From positions 8,312,001 to 8,376,000 of the forward strand of contig NZ_CP152413.1 of assembly GCF_038967635.1 (NCBI RefSeq): 64,000 bases of DNA. Reading direction: 5' to 3'. The notes under the pieces are model-generated. The model did no database searches and was not told the DNA's origin. It was given only the letters and a program-made list of their open reading frames with translations. A program made the translations under genes and the position numbers. The DNA is from Bradyrhizobium sp. B124 (GTDB lineage: Bacteria; Pseudomonadota; Alphaproteobacteria; Rhizobiales; Xanthobacteraceae). Positions 42,042 through 50,783 of the stretch are shown here, one piece after another. Within the stretch, counting starts at the first letter, position 1. Each line of letters opens with the position of its first letter.

Positions 42042-42802
42042 ATCGCCTGCGCCTGCTTGCGGATTTCGTTGGCAAGCGGCCGCAAGGAATCGACCCCGCG
42101 CGGCCCGACGAGGCTATAGCCCGTGCCGCCGTCGGCCCAGGAGAAACCTGCGATGTCGCCGCCCGAATGCGCGGCCATCGGCGCGTTCTGATCCGACGTC
42201 ATCGGACGGGTGAGGACCACAAGCCGCTCGCCGTGATCATCGTCGTACATGAACATGGCCGCCGGACCGTGCGCCGTCGGCACCACCCGTCCGCCCATCA
42301 AGCGATATCCCGACTTGGTCAGATCCGGCAGCTTGACCGGCTGACGCAGCCGGTTCGAGACCCATTGCACAAGCTCGGTGCTGTCGCGCAGCTCGACCGG
42401 CCGGGTGCGATCGGAGGCGTACACCTTGTAGGAATCGCTTGCTTCCTCGGCCAGCGCCGCAATCCCGCCGGCAGGTGCCAGCGTCGCGCTACGGATTACC
42501 CATCCGCCGAGGCCGCCGATCGAGAGCATCAGCATCGCTGCGATCGCCCAGCGGAAGGACGAGGGGCGGCGGCGCGGGCGCTCGATCATCCTGGCGAGGT
42601 TGAGCTGCGGCGGCAGCGGTTCCTCGGCAATCGGCAGCAGTGCCGATCGCAGCAGGTTACGCTCGTCGGAGTAGGCGGCGATGCGCTTGGCCATATCAGG
42701 ATGCTTTTCCAGATAGGCGGTGATCTCCGCCTCGCGCTCCGGCTCCAGCGCGCGATCCACATAGGCATGCAGATCGTCTTCGGTAATGGGTCGATTGCTC
42801 AT
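42038..42802 (-). CDS. Membrane anti-sigma factor of the adjacent ECF sigma factor
   Basis: 254 residues. An N-terminal anti-sigma domain (ITEDDLHAYVDRALEPEREAEITAYLEKHPDMAKRIAAYSDERN) is followed by one membrane span (FRWAIAAMLMLSIGGLGGWVI) and a periplasmic domain. The zinc motif HxxxCxxC typical of this domain is replaced by EKHPDMAKR, so it is probably not zinc/redox switched by those cysteines. The ATG overlaps the sigma gene stop by 4 bases, the classical pair arrangement. Confidence 0.85.
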   Translation of the reverse strand: MSNRPITEDDLHAYVDRALEPEREAEITAYLEKHPDMAKRIAAYSDERNLLRSALLPIAEEPLPPQLNLARMIERPRRRPSSFRWAIAAMLMLSIGGLGGWVIRSATLAPAGGIAALAEEASDSYKVYASDRTRPVELRDSTELVQWVSNRLRQPVKLPDLTKSGYRLMGGRVVPTAHGPAAMFMYDDDHGERLVVLTRPMTSDQNAPMAAHSGGDIAGFSWADGGTGYSLVGPRGVDSLRPLANEIRKQAQAI

Positions 42803-43326
42803 GTCTTGTTCCGCAATTGCACGACATTATGATCCAGTTGGCCGGCAGTGCCCTCCAACTCTTGATGGAGCCGCTCGCGGGCGCGCGCCAGGCGCGACAT
42901 CACCGTGCCAATGGGCACGCCGAGCACCTTCGCGGCGTCAGCGTAGGACAAGTCCTCGACGCCGACGATCAGGAGGACCGCACGCTGGTCATGCGGAAGC
43001 TTTGCGAGCTTCGCCATGACGTCGCGATACATCACCTTCTGCTCCTGCGCGGCTTCCTGACCGAACGCATCCTCGTTGGTTTCGTCGATCGCGACATGGA
43101 CGCCGCGCGTCGTTGCGCGGCGAAACTGGTTGATGGCGAGATTGTGAAGGATTGCGAACAGCCACGGCCGCGGATTGTCCGACCGCCGCTGCTCCCAATG
43201 AATGACGGCGCGTTCCAGGCAGTCCTGCACCAAATCGTCGGCCGCTGCGTGGTCGCGGACGAGGGCCCGCGCATACCGCCGCAAGGCGGGTATCAGCGGT
43301 TCGACGAGGCGCAGCATGTCGTTCAT
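42799..43326 (-). CDS. ECF-family RNA polymerase sigma factor
   Basis: 175 residues. Region 2 is ALRRYARALVRDHAAADDLVQDCLERAVIHW with the core-binding and -10 elements RPWLFAILHNLAINQFRR; region 4 has LSYADAAKVLGVPIGTVMSRLARARERL for -35 recognition. No extra domains. The ATG overlaps the beta-propeller gene stop by 4 bases, so four genes (DUF305, propeller, sigma, anti-sigma) form one operon. A candidate self-recognised promoter is at 45343-45367. Confidence 0.93.
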   Translation of the reverse strand: MNDMLRLVEPLIPALRRYARALVRDHAAADDLVQDCLERAVIHWEQRRSDNPRPWLFAILHNLAINQFRRATTRGVHVAIDETNEDAFGQEAAQEQKVMYRDVMAKLAKLPHDQRAVLLIVGVEDLSYADAAKVLGVPIGTVMSRLARARERLHQELEGTAGQLDHNVVQLRNKT

Positions 43327-44780
43327 GGCGTTTGCACCTGGATGACCGCACCGAGTTTCGCCGGTTCGCCTGATGCGATGACGAGATAGCGCCGTTCGGC
43401 CTTGGCCGCGCTCTGCACGATCTGGCGGATCGGACCAGCGGCGTTGACGATCGCTGAGCCGGCGGGATTGGTCATGAAGGCTGCCAGGGGCTCTACCGAT
43501 CCCGTCCCATCGGCATGTTCGGCCAATCCTAGCACGTAGCGCTGCTTGGGTTCGAGCCCGGTGACCGATGCCTGCACCACCTGGATCAGGCCCTGATCGA
43601 ACAGCGAGACGCTGGTCGGCGGCTTGTCGCCCTTGGCCTCGTGCTTCGGCGCGAGCGCGAGGTGGGCGGCCTGGCCGGCGACGCCGAGCGCCTGCAGGTT
43701 CTGACGGTCATCAGGATTCGGCACGGCGTTCGGCACGTAGGCGATCGCCTGCGGTGCCTGACCGATCGGGATGTTGGCGATCACCTTGTTGGTCGCGGTG
43801 TCGATCGCGGCCAGCGCATCGGCATTTTCCAGACCGACATAGACCCGCGTGCCGTCGCCGGACGGCCAGATGCCATGCGGGAGGTTGCCGACCGGAATGG
43901 TCGCGACCTCGGAGAAGTCGTCGGTGCGAAACACCTTGACCTCGTTGGTGCCGCCGACCGTCACATAGGCGAAGGTCCCTTTGGCCGTCTTCGCGAAATT
44001 GACGTGGTTGGTAATCGGGCCGGTGTCGATCGTCTTGATCAGGTTGAACGGCGGCTTGGCGTTGAAGACCTGCGTCCTGCCGACATCCTTCAGCGTGAAC
44101 CACACCTGCTCGCCGTCCGGCGTCGCTGCGATGTTGGGGCAGAACGGGCTTTCCTGCTTCACCTTGGCGACGATCTGATGGTCGGCGACCGAGACCACGT
44201 CGGTTTCCGGATTGAATGAGGAGCAGATGTAGCCGTACTTGCCGTCGGGCGAGAAGATCTGCATGCCCGGTCCTGCCGGCACCTCGATCCGCATCGTTTC
44301 CTTGAAGCTCTGCGCGTCGATCACCGAAATGTAGTTCTCGCCGCGCACGGTGACCCACACTTCCTTGCCGTCCGGCGTGAAGAACGCCTCGTGTGGCGAA
44401 CGCCCGACATAGGTGACGTGCTTGACCGCATTGGTTGCCGTGTCGATGAAGGTCACCGAATTCGAGCCGATCGAGACGATGGCGAGGGTGTGGTGGTCGG
44501 GCGAATAGCCCATGCCGTGGACCAATACCTGTCCCTTGTAGAGCGGGCTGAAATTGCCGGGCTGCGGGTCGCCGAGCTTGATCACGCCGAGCAGCTTGTT
44601 GTCGACGGGATCGGTGACCGACACCGTGTTCGAGAACTGCTCGGCAGCGTAGACGCGGTCGTGATGGCTGATCGGGATGTCGGGCGAGGACGCGGTGCCC
44701 GGCGCCTGTCCTGCAAACGCCGATGTCGACAGCGCGATCATGCTGGTGGCCAACAGGCCCTTCATGAACTGGCCGGTCAT
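43323..44780 (-). CDS. YVTN/YncE-type beta-propeller, periplasmic
   Basis: 485 residues with a Sec leader (MTGQFMKGLLATSMIALSTSAFAG). Repeats of the YVTN class (TDPVDNKLLGVIKLGD, FIDTATNAVKHVTYVGRSPHEAFFTPDG, AIDTATNKVIANIPIGQAPQAIAYVP) form a propeller over residues about 40-360, followed by a C-terminal region (TSVSLFDQGLIQVVQASVTGLEPKQRYVLGLAEH) that looks like a separate beta-sandwich. ATG overlaps the DUF305 stop by one base (TGATG). A binding or electron-transfer-partner role is possible. Confidence 0.85.
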   Translation of the reverse strand: MTGQFMKGLLATSMIALSTSAFAGQAPGTASSPDIPISHHDRVYAAEQFSNTVSVTDPVDNKLLGVIKLGDPQPGNFSPLYKGQVLVHGMGYSPDHHTLAIVSIGSNSVTFIDTATNAVKHVTYVGRSPHEAFFTPDGKEVWVTVRGENYISVIDAQSFKETMRIEVPAGPGMQIFSPDGKYGYICSSFNPETDVVSVADHQIVAKVKQESPFCPNIAATPDGEQVWFTLKDVGRTQVFNAKPPFNLIKTIDTGPITNHVNFAKTAKGTFAYVTVGGTNEVKVFRTDDFSEVATIPVGNLPHGIWPSGDGTRVYVGLENADALAAIDTATNKVIANIPIGQAPQAIAYVPNAVPNPDDRQNLQALGVAGQAAHLALAPKHEAKGDKPPTSVSLFDQGLIQVVQASVTGLEPKQRYVLGLAEHADGTGSVEPLAAFMTNPAGSAIVNAAGPIRQIVQSAAKAERRYLVIASGEPAKLGAVIQVQTP

Positions 44781-45283
44781 CACTTGGTCTCCTGCTTCAT
44801 CATATCGTGGTGCATGTTCATGTGATCGTGCGTGGTCGCCGCCGGGCCGGGTTTCGCGCCGGGTTGTTGTGTCGGGGCGGGTGTCGTGTCCGTGACCTGT
44901 TCGCCGAGTGCGAGCTTCATGGCGTCGATCTCCTGGCGTTGCTCGACGATGATCTCCTGTGCGATCCGGCGCAGCCGCTCGTTCTTGCCGTAGCGGAGCT
45001 CGATCACGGCCATGTCGATGGCGCCCTGGTGGTGCGGCGTCATCATCGCGACGAAGTCGCGGTCGATATCGCCGCTCGGCTTGGCAGCCATGTCGTTCAT
45101 CATCTTGGTCATCGCGGCATCGTTCTCCGCGAGGAAGGCGCTCTCTTCGGCCGACTGCGCGGTCTGGGCCGGCTGATGGGCTTCTTGGGCGAGCACCACC
45201 GGGGAAACTGCGACGGTGAACAGAACGCGCATGCCGAACACCGCGGCACCGAAGCCGGGTCTGAGGAATCGCAGGATCATCAT
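44780..45283 (-). CDS. DUF305-family exported protein with His/Met-rich tail
   Basis: 167 residues. A signal peptide (about residues 1-33, ending VVLAQE) precedes a DUF305 four-helix domain with its hallmark MMTPHHQGAIDMA. The C-terminus THDHMNMHHDMMKQETK is rich in histidine and methionine, as in copper- or silver-binding proteins. DUF305 proteins are often linked to copper resistance. First gene of the ECF operon; ATG 45283 has AGGGTGA upstream. Confidence 0.85.
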   Translation of the reverse strand: MMILRFLRPGFGAAVFGMRVLFTVAVSPVVLAQEAHQPAQTAQSAEESAFLAENDAAMTKMMNDMAAKPSGDIDRDFVAMMTPHHQGAIDMAVIELRYGKNERLRRIAQEIIVEQRQEIDAMKLALGEQVTDTTPAPTQQPGAKPGPAATTHDHMNMHHDMMKQETK

Positions 45284-45342
45284 GTTTCACCCTGAAGGTT
45301 GTCGCGGAGGGCCCCCGCGATCCAGTTGGCTTGCATGGGTGG

Positions 45343-45367
45343 GACGCGGTGGCGTGAGTTCTATTCC
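45343..45367 (-). promoter_or_regulatory. Candidate ECF-sigma promoter of the DUF305-propeller-sigma operon
   Basis: Read on the minus strand it is GGAAT-N16-CGTC, which fits the general ECF -35 (GGAAY) and -10 (CGTC) pattern with optimal 16-base spacing. The -10 lies 60 bases upstream of the DUF305 ATG. Autoregulation would be typical for an ECF sigma factor with a linked anti-sigma factor. Evidence is pattern matching only. Confidence 0.5.
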
Positions 45368-45539
45368 GTCGCCGGGTCAAAGATTGTCGATCACGACTTG
45401 CTGATCGGCCGAATGGTCCGTTCCGGCCGAACCGGCCGATTTGCGATCGGCAAGCCACTGGCTATAAGAGGGAATTCCGGTTCCACTCGGCCGGTTCCTC
45501 CATCCTCGCCGCGCAATCGCACGCGCCAACAAGGCCAAG

Positions 45540-47192
45540 ATGTCCGCCAAGATCGATCCAATCACCCGCTCCGTGGTCCAGCACCGCCTGTCGTCGATCG
45601 TGAAGGAGATGGGCGAAGCCATGCTTCGCACCTCCTATTCGCAGATCCTCAATTCCAGCCGCGATTTTTCGCTGGCGATCTGCGACACCAGCGGGCGGCT
45701 GATCGCGCAGGCCGATCACATCCCGGTCCATGTCGGTGCCTTACCTTGGGCGACGCTCGCGGTCGAGGAACGCTTCAAGGATGTCGCGCCCGGCGACGTC
45801 ATCCTGCTCAACGATCCCTATCATGGCGGCAGCCATCTGCCCGATCTCACCGCCTTCGTGCCGGTGTTCGACGGCGGCAAGCGATTGCTCTGGACCATCG
45901 TGCGCGCGCATCAGAGCGACATCGGCGGCGCCACCCATGGCGCCTACAATCCGGCCGCCACCGAGATCTATCAGGAAGGCATCCGGATTCCGCCGATCAA
46001 GCTGTATGAGGCCGGCAAGCCGCGTGAGGACCTGCTCGACCTTTTGGCGCTCAACATCCGCAATCCCAGAGAATTCCGCGGCGACCTTGCGGCGATGCTG
46101 GGTGCCGCGCATCTCGGCGAGCGCCGCGTCGCAAAACTGTTCAGCGAGTTCGGTGCCGAGACGGTCGAGGCCGCGATCGAGGCCATTCTTGATGCCACCG
46201 AGCAGCAGACCCGCGCCGTGGTGTCCACATGGAAGGATGGCGTGTTCTATGGCGAAGCCCTGCTCGACGATGACGGCCACGGCCGCACCGACATCAAGAT
46301 CGCGGCCAAGGTGACCAAGAAGGGCAGTGACATCGAGGTCGATCTCACCGGCTCCGATCCGCAGTCGACGAGTTTTGTGAATTCCTCGCACGCCAACATG
46401 CAGGCGGCGGTGGCGATGGCCTTTGCCTATCTGATCGACGCCGACATCCCGAAGAACACCGGCGCGCTGCGGCCGCTCAAGGTGGTGGCGAAGCAGGGCA
46501 CCATCGTGTGGGCCGATCCTGGCCGCCCCGTGACCTTGTGCACCAGCCATCCCTCCAACGAGATCGTTGAAGCGATCATCAAGGCGATGTCGGCGTCCTG
46601 TCCGGATCGGGTGATGGGCGGCTGGGGTCGCCGCTTCCGCATCGCGATCCAGGGCGAGGATCCGCGCAACGGACGCAATTTCATCTGGCACATGTTCCAG
46701 GCGCGGCCGGGCGGCGGCGCATCGCCGGGCGGCGACGGCTATTCCTCGATCGGCGAGTGGCACTCGGTCGGCGGGCTCAAATTCGGCAGCATCGAGGTCG
46801 CCGAAGTGCGATTTCCGCTGCATTTCCGTCAGCACGAGTTCCGGCCGGATTCCGGCGGCGATGGCCAGCATCGTGGTGGGCTCGGCGTGGCGCTCGACAT
46901 GGTGCTGGAGACGGCAAAGCCCGCCAAGGGCAACACCGCGGGCGACGGCGCGCGGCACGGTCCCTGCGGCATGCTCGGTGGCAAGGACGGCGAGCCGCAT
47001 CACTATCGCCTCTTGTCGGAAGGCCGCGCGCCGCGCGTGCTGAAGACCAAGGAGGTCGGCATCGAGCTGCGCCCCGGCGATTGCCTGGAGATCCGCTCGT
47101 CCGGTGGCGGTGGCTGGGGTCCATCCGAGAAGCGAACGGCGGAGGCGCGGGCGCGCGACGTCGCACAAGGTCTGGTTTCGAAAGCAGTATAG
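45540..47192 (+). CDS. hyuB: Hydantoinase/oxoprolinase family, subunit B
   Basis: 550 residues of the HyuB/AcxB family: KIDPITRSVVQHRLSSIVKEMGEAMLRTSYS, VHVGALPWA, VILLNDPYHGGSHLPDLTAFVPVF and the C-terminal glycine-rich GGGGWGPSEKRT. Together with HyuA it forms an ATP-dependent ring-opening or carboxylase-type enzyme (N-methylhydantoinase, oxoprolinase or acetone carboxylase relatives). ATG 45540. It precedes hyuA by seven bases. Confidence 0.9.
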   Translation: MSAKIDPITRSVVQHRLSSIVKEMGEAMLRTSYSQILNSSRDFSLAICDTSGRLIAQADHIPVHVGALPWATLAVEERFKDVAPGDVILLNDPYHGGSHLPDLTAFVPVFDGGKRLLWTIVRAHQSDIGGATHGAYNPAATEIYQEGIRIPPIKLYEAGKPREDLLDLLALNIRNPREFRGDLAAMLGAAHLGERRVAKLFSEFGAETVEAAIEAILDATEQQTRAVVSTWKDGVFYGEALLDDDGHGRTDIKIAAKVTKKGSDIEVDLTGSDPQSTSFVNSSHANMQAAVAMAFAYLIDADIPKNTGALRPLKVVAKQGTIVWADPGRPVTLCTSHPSNEIVEAIIKAMSASCPDRVMGGWGRRFRIAIQGEDPRNGRNFIWHMFQARPGGGASPGGDGYSSIGEWHSVGGLKFGSIEVAEVRFPLHFRQHEFRPDSGGDGQHRGGLGVALDMVLETAKPAKGNTAGDGARHGPCGMLGGKDGEPHHYRLLSEGRAPRVLKTKEVGIELRPGDCLEIRSSGGGGWGPSEKRTAEARARDVAQGLVSKAV

Positions 47193-47199
47193 GGCAGCG

Positions 47200-49239
47200 A
47201 TGTACACGATTGGGGTTGACGTCGGCGGCACCTACACCGACCTGGTTGCGACGGATCAAACCGGGCGGACCGTTTTCGCGAAATCACCGTCCACGCCGGC
47301 CGATCAGTCGATCGGTGTCATGGCGGGACTTGAGGAACTGGCGCGCCGCCTCGACGTCACGCGCGCGGCGATGCTCGCCGCGACCGATCGCCTGGTGCAC
47401 GGCACGACGGTTGCGACCAATGCGCTGCTCGAGCGCAAGGGCGCCAGGGTCGCGCTGCTGACCACCGAGGGCCATCGCGACGTCGTCGAGATGCGCGAGG
47501 GGCTGAAGCCGGATCGCTACGATCTGCGCACGCCGCCGCCCGAGCCATTGGTGCCGCGGGAGCGACGGTTTGGCGTGCGCGAGCGGCTGAAGGCCGACGG
47601 CAGCGCGGCGGTTGCACTCGATGCCACAGCGCTTGGCGATGTCATCGCCGAGGTGAAACGGTCCGGTGCGAACTCGATCGCGGTCTGTTTCCTGCACGCC
47701 TATCTCAACCCGGCGCATGAGCTCGCCGCGGTCGAGCGGCTGGCGAAGGAGCTGCCCGATGTCAGCGTGTCGCGCTCCAGCGACGTGCTGCCGCAGATCA
47801 AGGAATATGAGCGCGTCTCGACCACGATCGTGAACGCCTATGTCGCGCCGACGGTGCGACGCTATCTCACCAATCTGGAGCGCAGCCTGCATGAGGCCGG
47901 CTTCAAAGGCTCGCTGTTCGTCGTGCTGTCGCATGGCGGCATGGCGCCGGTGGAGGAAGCCTCGCGGCTCGCGGCGGGCACCGTGCTGTCGGGCCCGGCC
48001 GGCGGCATCTCCGGCAGCCGCCGCTGCGCCGAGATGCTCGGGATTCCCGATCTCGTGCCGTTCGACATGGGCGGCACCTCGACCGACATCTCGCTGATAG
48101 CCGACGGCGAGGCCTCGCTGTCGGCCGACGGCATGCTGGCCGGACAGCGCATCGCGCTGCGCAGCCTCGACATCGCCAGCATCGCGGCCGGCGGCGGCTC
48201 GATTGCCGGTGTCGACGGCGGCCGCACGCTGCGGGTCGGGCCGGAGAGCGCGGGCTCGGTACCGGGCCCGGCGTGCTACGGCAACGGTGGCCTGGCTGCC
48301 ACCGTCACCGATGCCAATGTCCTGCTCGGCTATCTCGATGCCGCCGCCTTCATGGGCGGCGCGCGCCCGCTCGATCGCGCGGCGTCGGAAGCCGCGGTTG
48401 ATCGCATTGCTGCGGCGCTCGAGCTGTCGCGGATCGAGGCCGCCGCCGGCATCTACAAGATGATCAATCTGAAGATGGCCGACGGCATCCGCCTGATGAC
48501 GCTGCGCCGCGGCGTCGATCCCCGTAAATTCGCGTTGCTCAGCTTCGGCGGCGCCGCCGGCATGCACGCCGCCGAAGTCGCACGCGAGCTCGAGATCAAG
48601 CGCATCATCGTGCCGACGGTCGCCTCGGTGCTGTCGGCCTGGGGCATGCTGACCAGCGACCTGCGCTACGAGGTGAGCCGCACCCATTACGGCACCGGAC
48701 GGATCTCCGCCGACGAGGTGAGGGCACTGTTCGCCGGTTTGGAGGAGCAGGCGGCGGGGCGGCTGCGCGACTGGTTCAAGGGCGACATCGCTATCGAGCG
48801 TTCGGCCGAGATGCGCTATGGCGAGCAGGTGTTCGAGATCGACGTGCCGCTCGGCGAGCTCGATCTCGGCGCCGCGGATCTCGTGACGCAGATCGAGGAG
48901 CGCTTCCATCGCCGCCACGAGGAACTCTACACTTATGCTTCCCGCGGGCAGGAGGTGGTGTTCGTCAACGCCCGTGTCGCCGCAGTCGGCAAGGTCGCGC
49001 GCGGCGGCGGCGATGTCGGTGAGGCCGCCTCAGTCGCACCCTGCACGCCGCGCGGCAAGCGGGAGGCCTGGTTCGGTGCCTGGCGCGAGGTGCCGGTCTA
49101 TGCGCTCGACGATCTCAAGCCGGGCCATGCGCTGGCCGGTCCCGCGATCATTGAGGCCGAAACCACCACGGTTCTGATCGACAGCGGCGATCGTGTCGCG
49201 GTCAACCCGCTGGGCTGGCTCGACATAACATTGCGCTGA
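47200..49239 (+). CDS. hyuA: Hydantoinase/oxoprolinase family, subunit A
   Basis: 679 residues with the ASKHA-type ATPase opening IGVDVGGTYTDLV, HGTTVATNALLERKGARVALLTTEG, VLSGPAGGISG, FDMGGTSTDISLI and the C-terminal AGPAIIEAETTTVLI. ATG 47200, in operon with hyuB. The substrate is undetermined: hydantoins would fit with the nitrogen and ureide theme, but the sequence does not decide. Confidence 0.9.
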   Translation: MYTIGVDVGGTYTDLVATDQTGRTVFAKSPSTPADQSIGVMAGLEELARRLDVTRAAMLAATDRLVHGTTVATNALLERKGARVALLTTEGHRDVVEMREGLKPDRYDLRTPPPEPLVPRERRFGVRERLKADGSAAVALDATALGDVIAEVKRSGANSIAVCFLHAYLNPAHELAAVERLAKELPDVSVSRSSDVLPQIKEYERVSTTIVNAYVAPTVRRYLTNLERSLHEAGFKGSLFVVLSHGGMAPVEEASRLAAGTVLSGPAGGISGSRRCAEMLGIPDLVPFDMGGTSTDISLIADGEASLSADGMLAGQRIALRSLDIASIAAGGGSIAGVDGGRTLRVGPESAGSVPGPACYGNGGLAATVTDANVLLGYLDAAAFMGGARPLDRAASEAAVDRIAAALELSRIEAAAGIYKMINLKMADGIRLMTLRRGVDPRKFALLSFGGAAGMHAAEVARELEIKRIIVPTVASVLSAWGMLTSDLRYEVSRTHYGTGRISADEVRALFAGLEEQAAGRLRDWFKGDIAIERSAEMRYGEQVFEIDVPLGELDLGAADLVTQIEERFHRRHEELYTYASRGQEVVFVNARVAAVGKVARGGGDVGEAASVAPCTPRGKREAWFGAWREVPVYALDDLKPGHALAGPAIIEAETTTVLIDSGDRVAVNPLGWLDITLR

Positions 49240-49334
49240 GGTTCGCCTCCGCCATCAACATTTCATTTTCCCGGCATTGGCTTGGGCGATAAGGTCGCGT
49301 CCTCGGGAGGGAGCGCCGGCTGCTGCCGGCGTTT

Positions 49335-50582
49335 GTGACGATGTTGATGCAAACAAAAAGACAAACCGTGCTTTCGATTGTCCTTGTCCTCGCAGCGATG
49401 CTCGCGGCGTCGCCACTGCGTGCGCAGCAGGCGCCCGAAGCGAAGACGGACAGCGAGATCCGTGTCGGCAATGTCATGCCCTACACCGGACCGCTCGCCG
49501 CGTTCGCGACCATCGGGCGCGCGGAAGCTGCCTATTTCGACATGGTCAATGAGCATGGCGGCATCAACGGCCGCAAAGTCAAGTTCGTCTCGGTCGATGA
49601 CAGCTCCAATCCGAAGACCGCGATGGAGCAGACCCGCGATCTCGTCGAGAAGCAGGACGTGCTGTTGATGTTCGGCTCGTTCGGCACGCCGAGCAATCTC
49701 GCCGTGCGAAAGTACCTTAACGAGAAGAACATCCCGCAGCTGTTCGTTGCCTCCGGCGACGAGGAGTGGGCGCATCCCAAGACCTTTCCCTGGACCATGG
49801 GCTGGCAGCCGACCTTCCGCGCCGAGGGGCGGATCTACGCCAACTACATCCAGGCCGCCTATCCGTCGCGCAAGATCGCGGTGCTGTGGCAGAACGACCA
49901 GTTCGGCCGCGATCTGTTCCGGGGATTGCAGGAAGGGCTCGGCGACACCGCGGGTATGATCGTCGCCGATCTCGCCTTCGACGCGTCGGAGACCGCGATC
50001 CAGAACCAGGTCGGAATCCTCAAAGGTTCCGGCGCCGATATCCTGGTGTTCGACGGCGCGCCGGCGATCGCGGCCCGCGCGATCCGCGTGGCGGCGGACC
50101 TCGACTGGCACCCGGTGTTCATCCTCGACAACGCGTCGGCCTCGATCGCCAGCGCGTTGCGGCCGGCGGGCCTGCAGAACTCGCTTGGCGTGATCTCGAC
50201 CTCGTTCCTGAAGGATGCCGGCGACGCCTCCTGGAAGAACGATCCGCAGATCAAGGCGTGGGACGCCTTCATGGACAAATACTATCCCGACGGCGACAAG
50301 GACGACATCTACGCCGTGTTCGGCTATGCCGCCGCCGACACGCTGATGCAGGTGCTGCGTCAGTGCGGCGACGACCTGTCGCGCGAGAACATCATGCGGC
50401 AGGCCGCCTCGCTGAAGGACTACCAGAGCCCGATCGCGTTGCCCGGGATCGTGATCAACACCGGGCCGAAGGATTTCCGCCCGATCAAACAGATGCGGCT
50501 GGTGCAGTTCGACGGCAACGCCTGGCAGCCGATCGGCGACGTGATCGAAAGCGCGTTCACGCCGGTGCGGGAGGATAATTGA
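49335..50582 (+). CDS. LivJ-type ABC binding protein, solitary
   Basis: 415 residues with a Sec leader (about residues 7-31, ending PLRAQQ). It has the branched-chain-amino-acid/amide-binding family motifs IRVGNVMPYTGPLAAFATIGRAEAAYFDMVNEHGGINGRKVKFV and AVLWQNDQFGRDLFRGLQEG. Starts with GTG 49335 (ATGs at 49341 and 49347 are alternatives). It follows hyuA by 95 bases without permease or ATPase genes, so it may deliver the hyu substrate to a transporter encoded elsewhere. Confidence 0.87.
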   Translation: MTMLMQTKRQTVLSIVLVLAAMLAASPLRAQQAPEAKTDSEIRVGNVMPYTGPLAAFATIGRAEAAYFDMVNEHGGINGRKVKFVSVDDSSNPKTAMEQTRDLVEKQDVLLMFGSFGTPSNLAVRKYLNEKNIPQLFVASGDEEWAHPKTFPWTMGWQPTFRAEGRIYANYIQAAYPSRKIAVLWQNDQFGRDLFRGLQEGLGDTAGMIVADLAFDASETAIQNQVGILKGSGADILVFDGAPAIAARAIRVAADLDWHPVFILDNASASIASALRPAGLQNSLGVISTSFLKDAGDASWKNDPQIKAWDAFMDKYYPDGDKDDIYAVFGYAAADTLMQVLRQCGDDLSRENIMRQAASLKDYQSPIALPGIVINTGPKDFRPIKQMRLVQFDGNAWQPIGDVIESAFTPVREDN

Positions 50583-50630
50583 GGGGGCACTTATTTGCTT
50601 CGCTCTAAGCGAAGCCCGCCGCTCTAACAC

Positions 50631-50766
50631 CGTCACCCCCGCGCAACGGCAAGGCCGTTGTCGCTGGAGGTGGCCGCTTCTTCAGCGGCCCTCGAAGGGT
50701 CGACGGCCCGGCTGGTGGGCCGTGCATCCTTCGAGGCTCGCTCCGCTCGCACCTCAGGATGACGGG
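50631..50766. repeat. Intergenic repeat, family F
   Basis: The 200-base gap 50583-50783 carries CGTCACCCCCGCGCAACGGC, inner pairs GGCCGCT/AGCGGCC and GGCCCG/CGGGCC-type arms, then GCATCCTTCGAGGCTCGC and CACCTCAGGATGACGGG, a sequence I recognise as a common dispersed repeat in Bradyrhizobium. The ends CGTCA and TGACG are inverted. Confidence 0.78.
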
Positions 50767-50783
50767 TCTGATAGCGTGACCGC

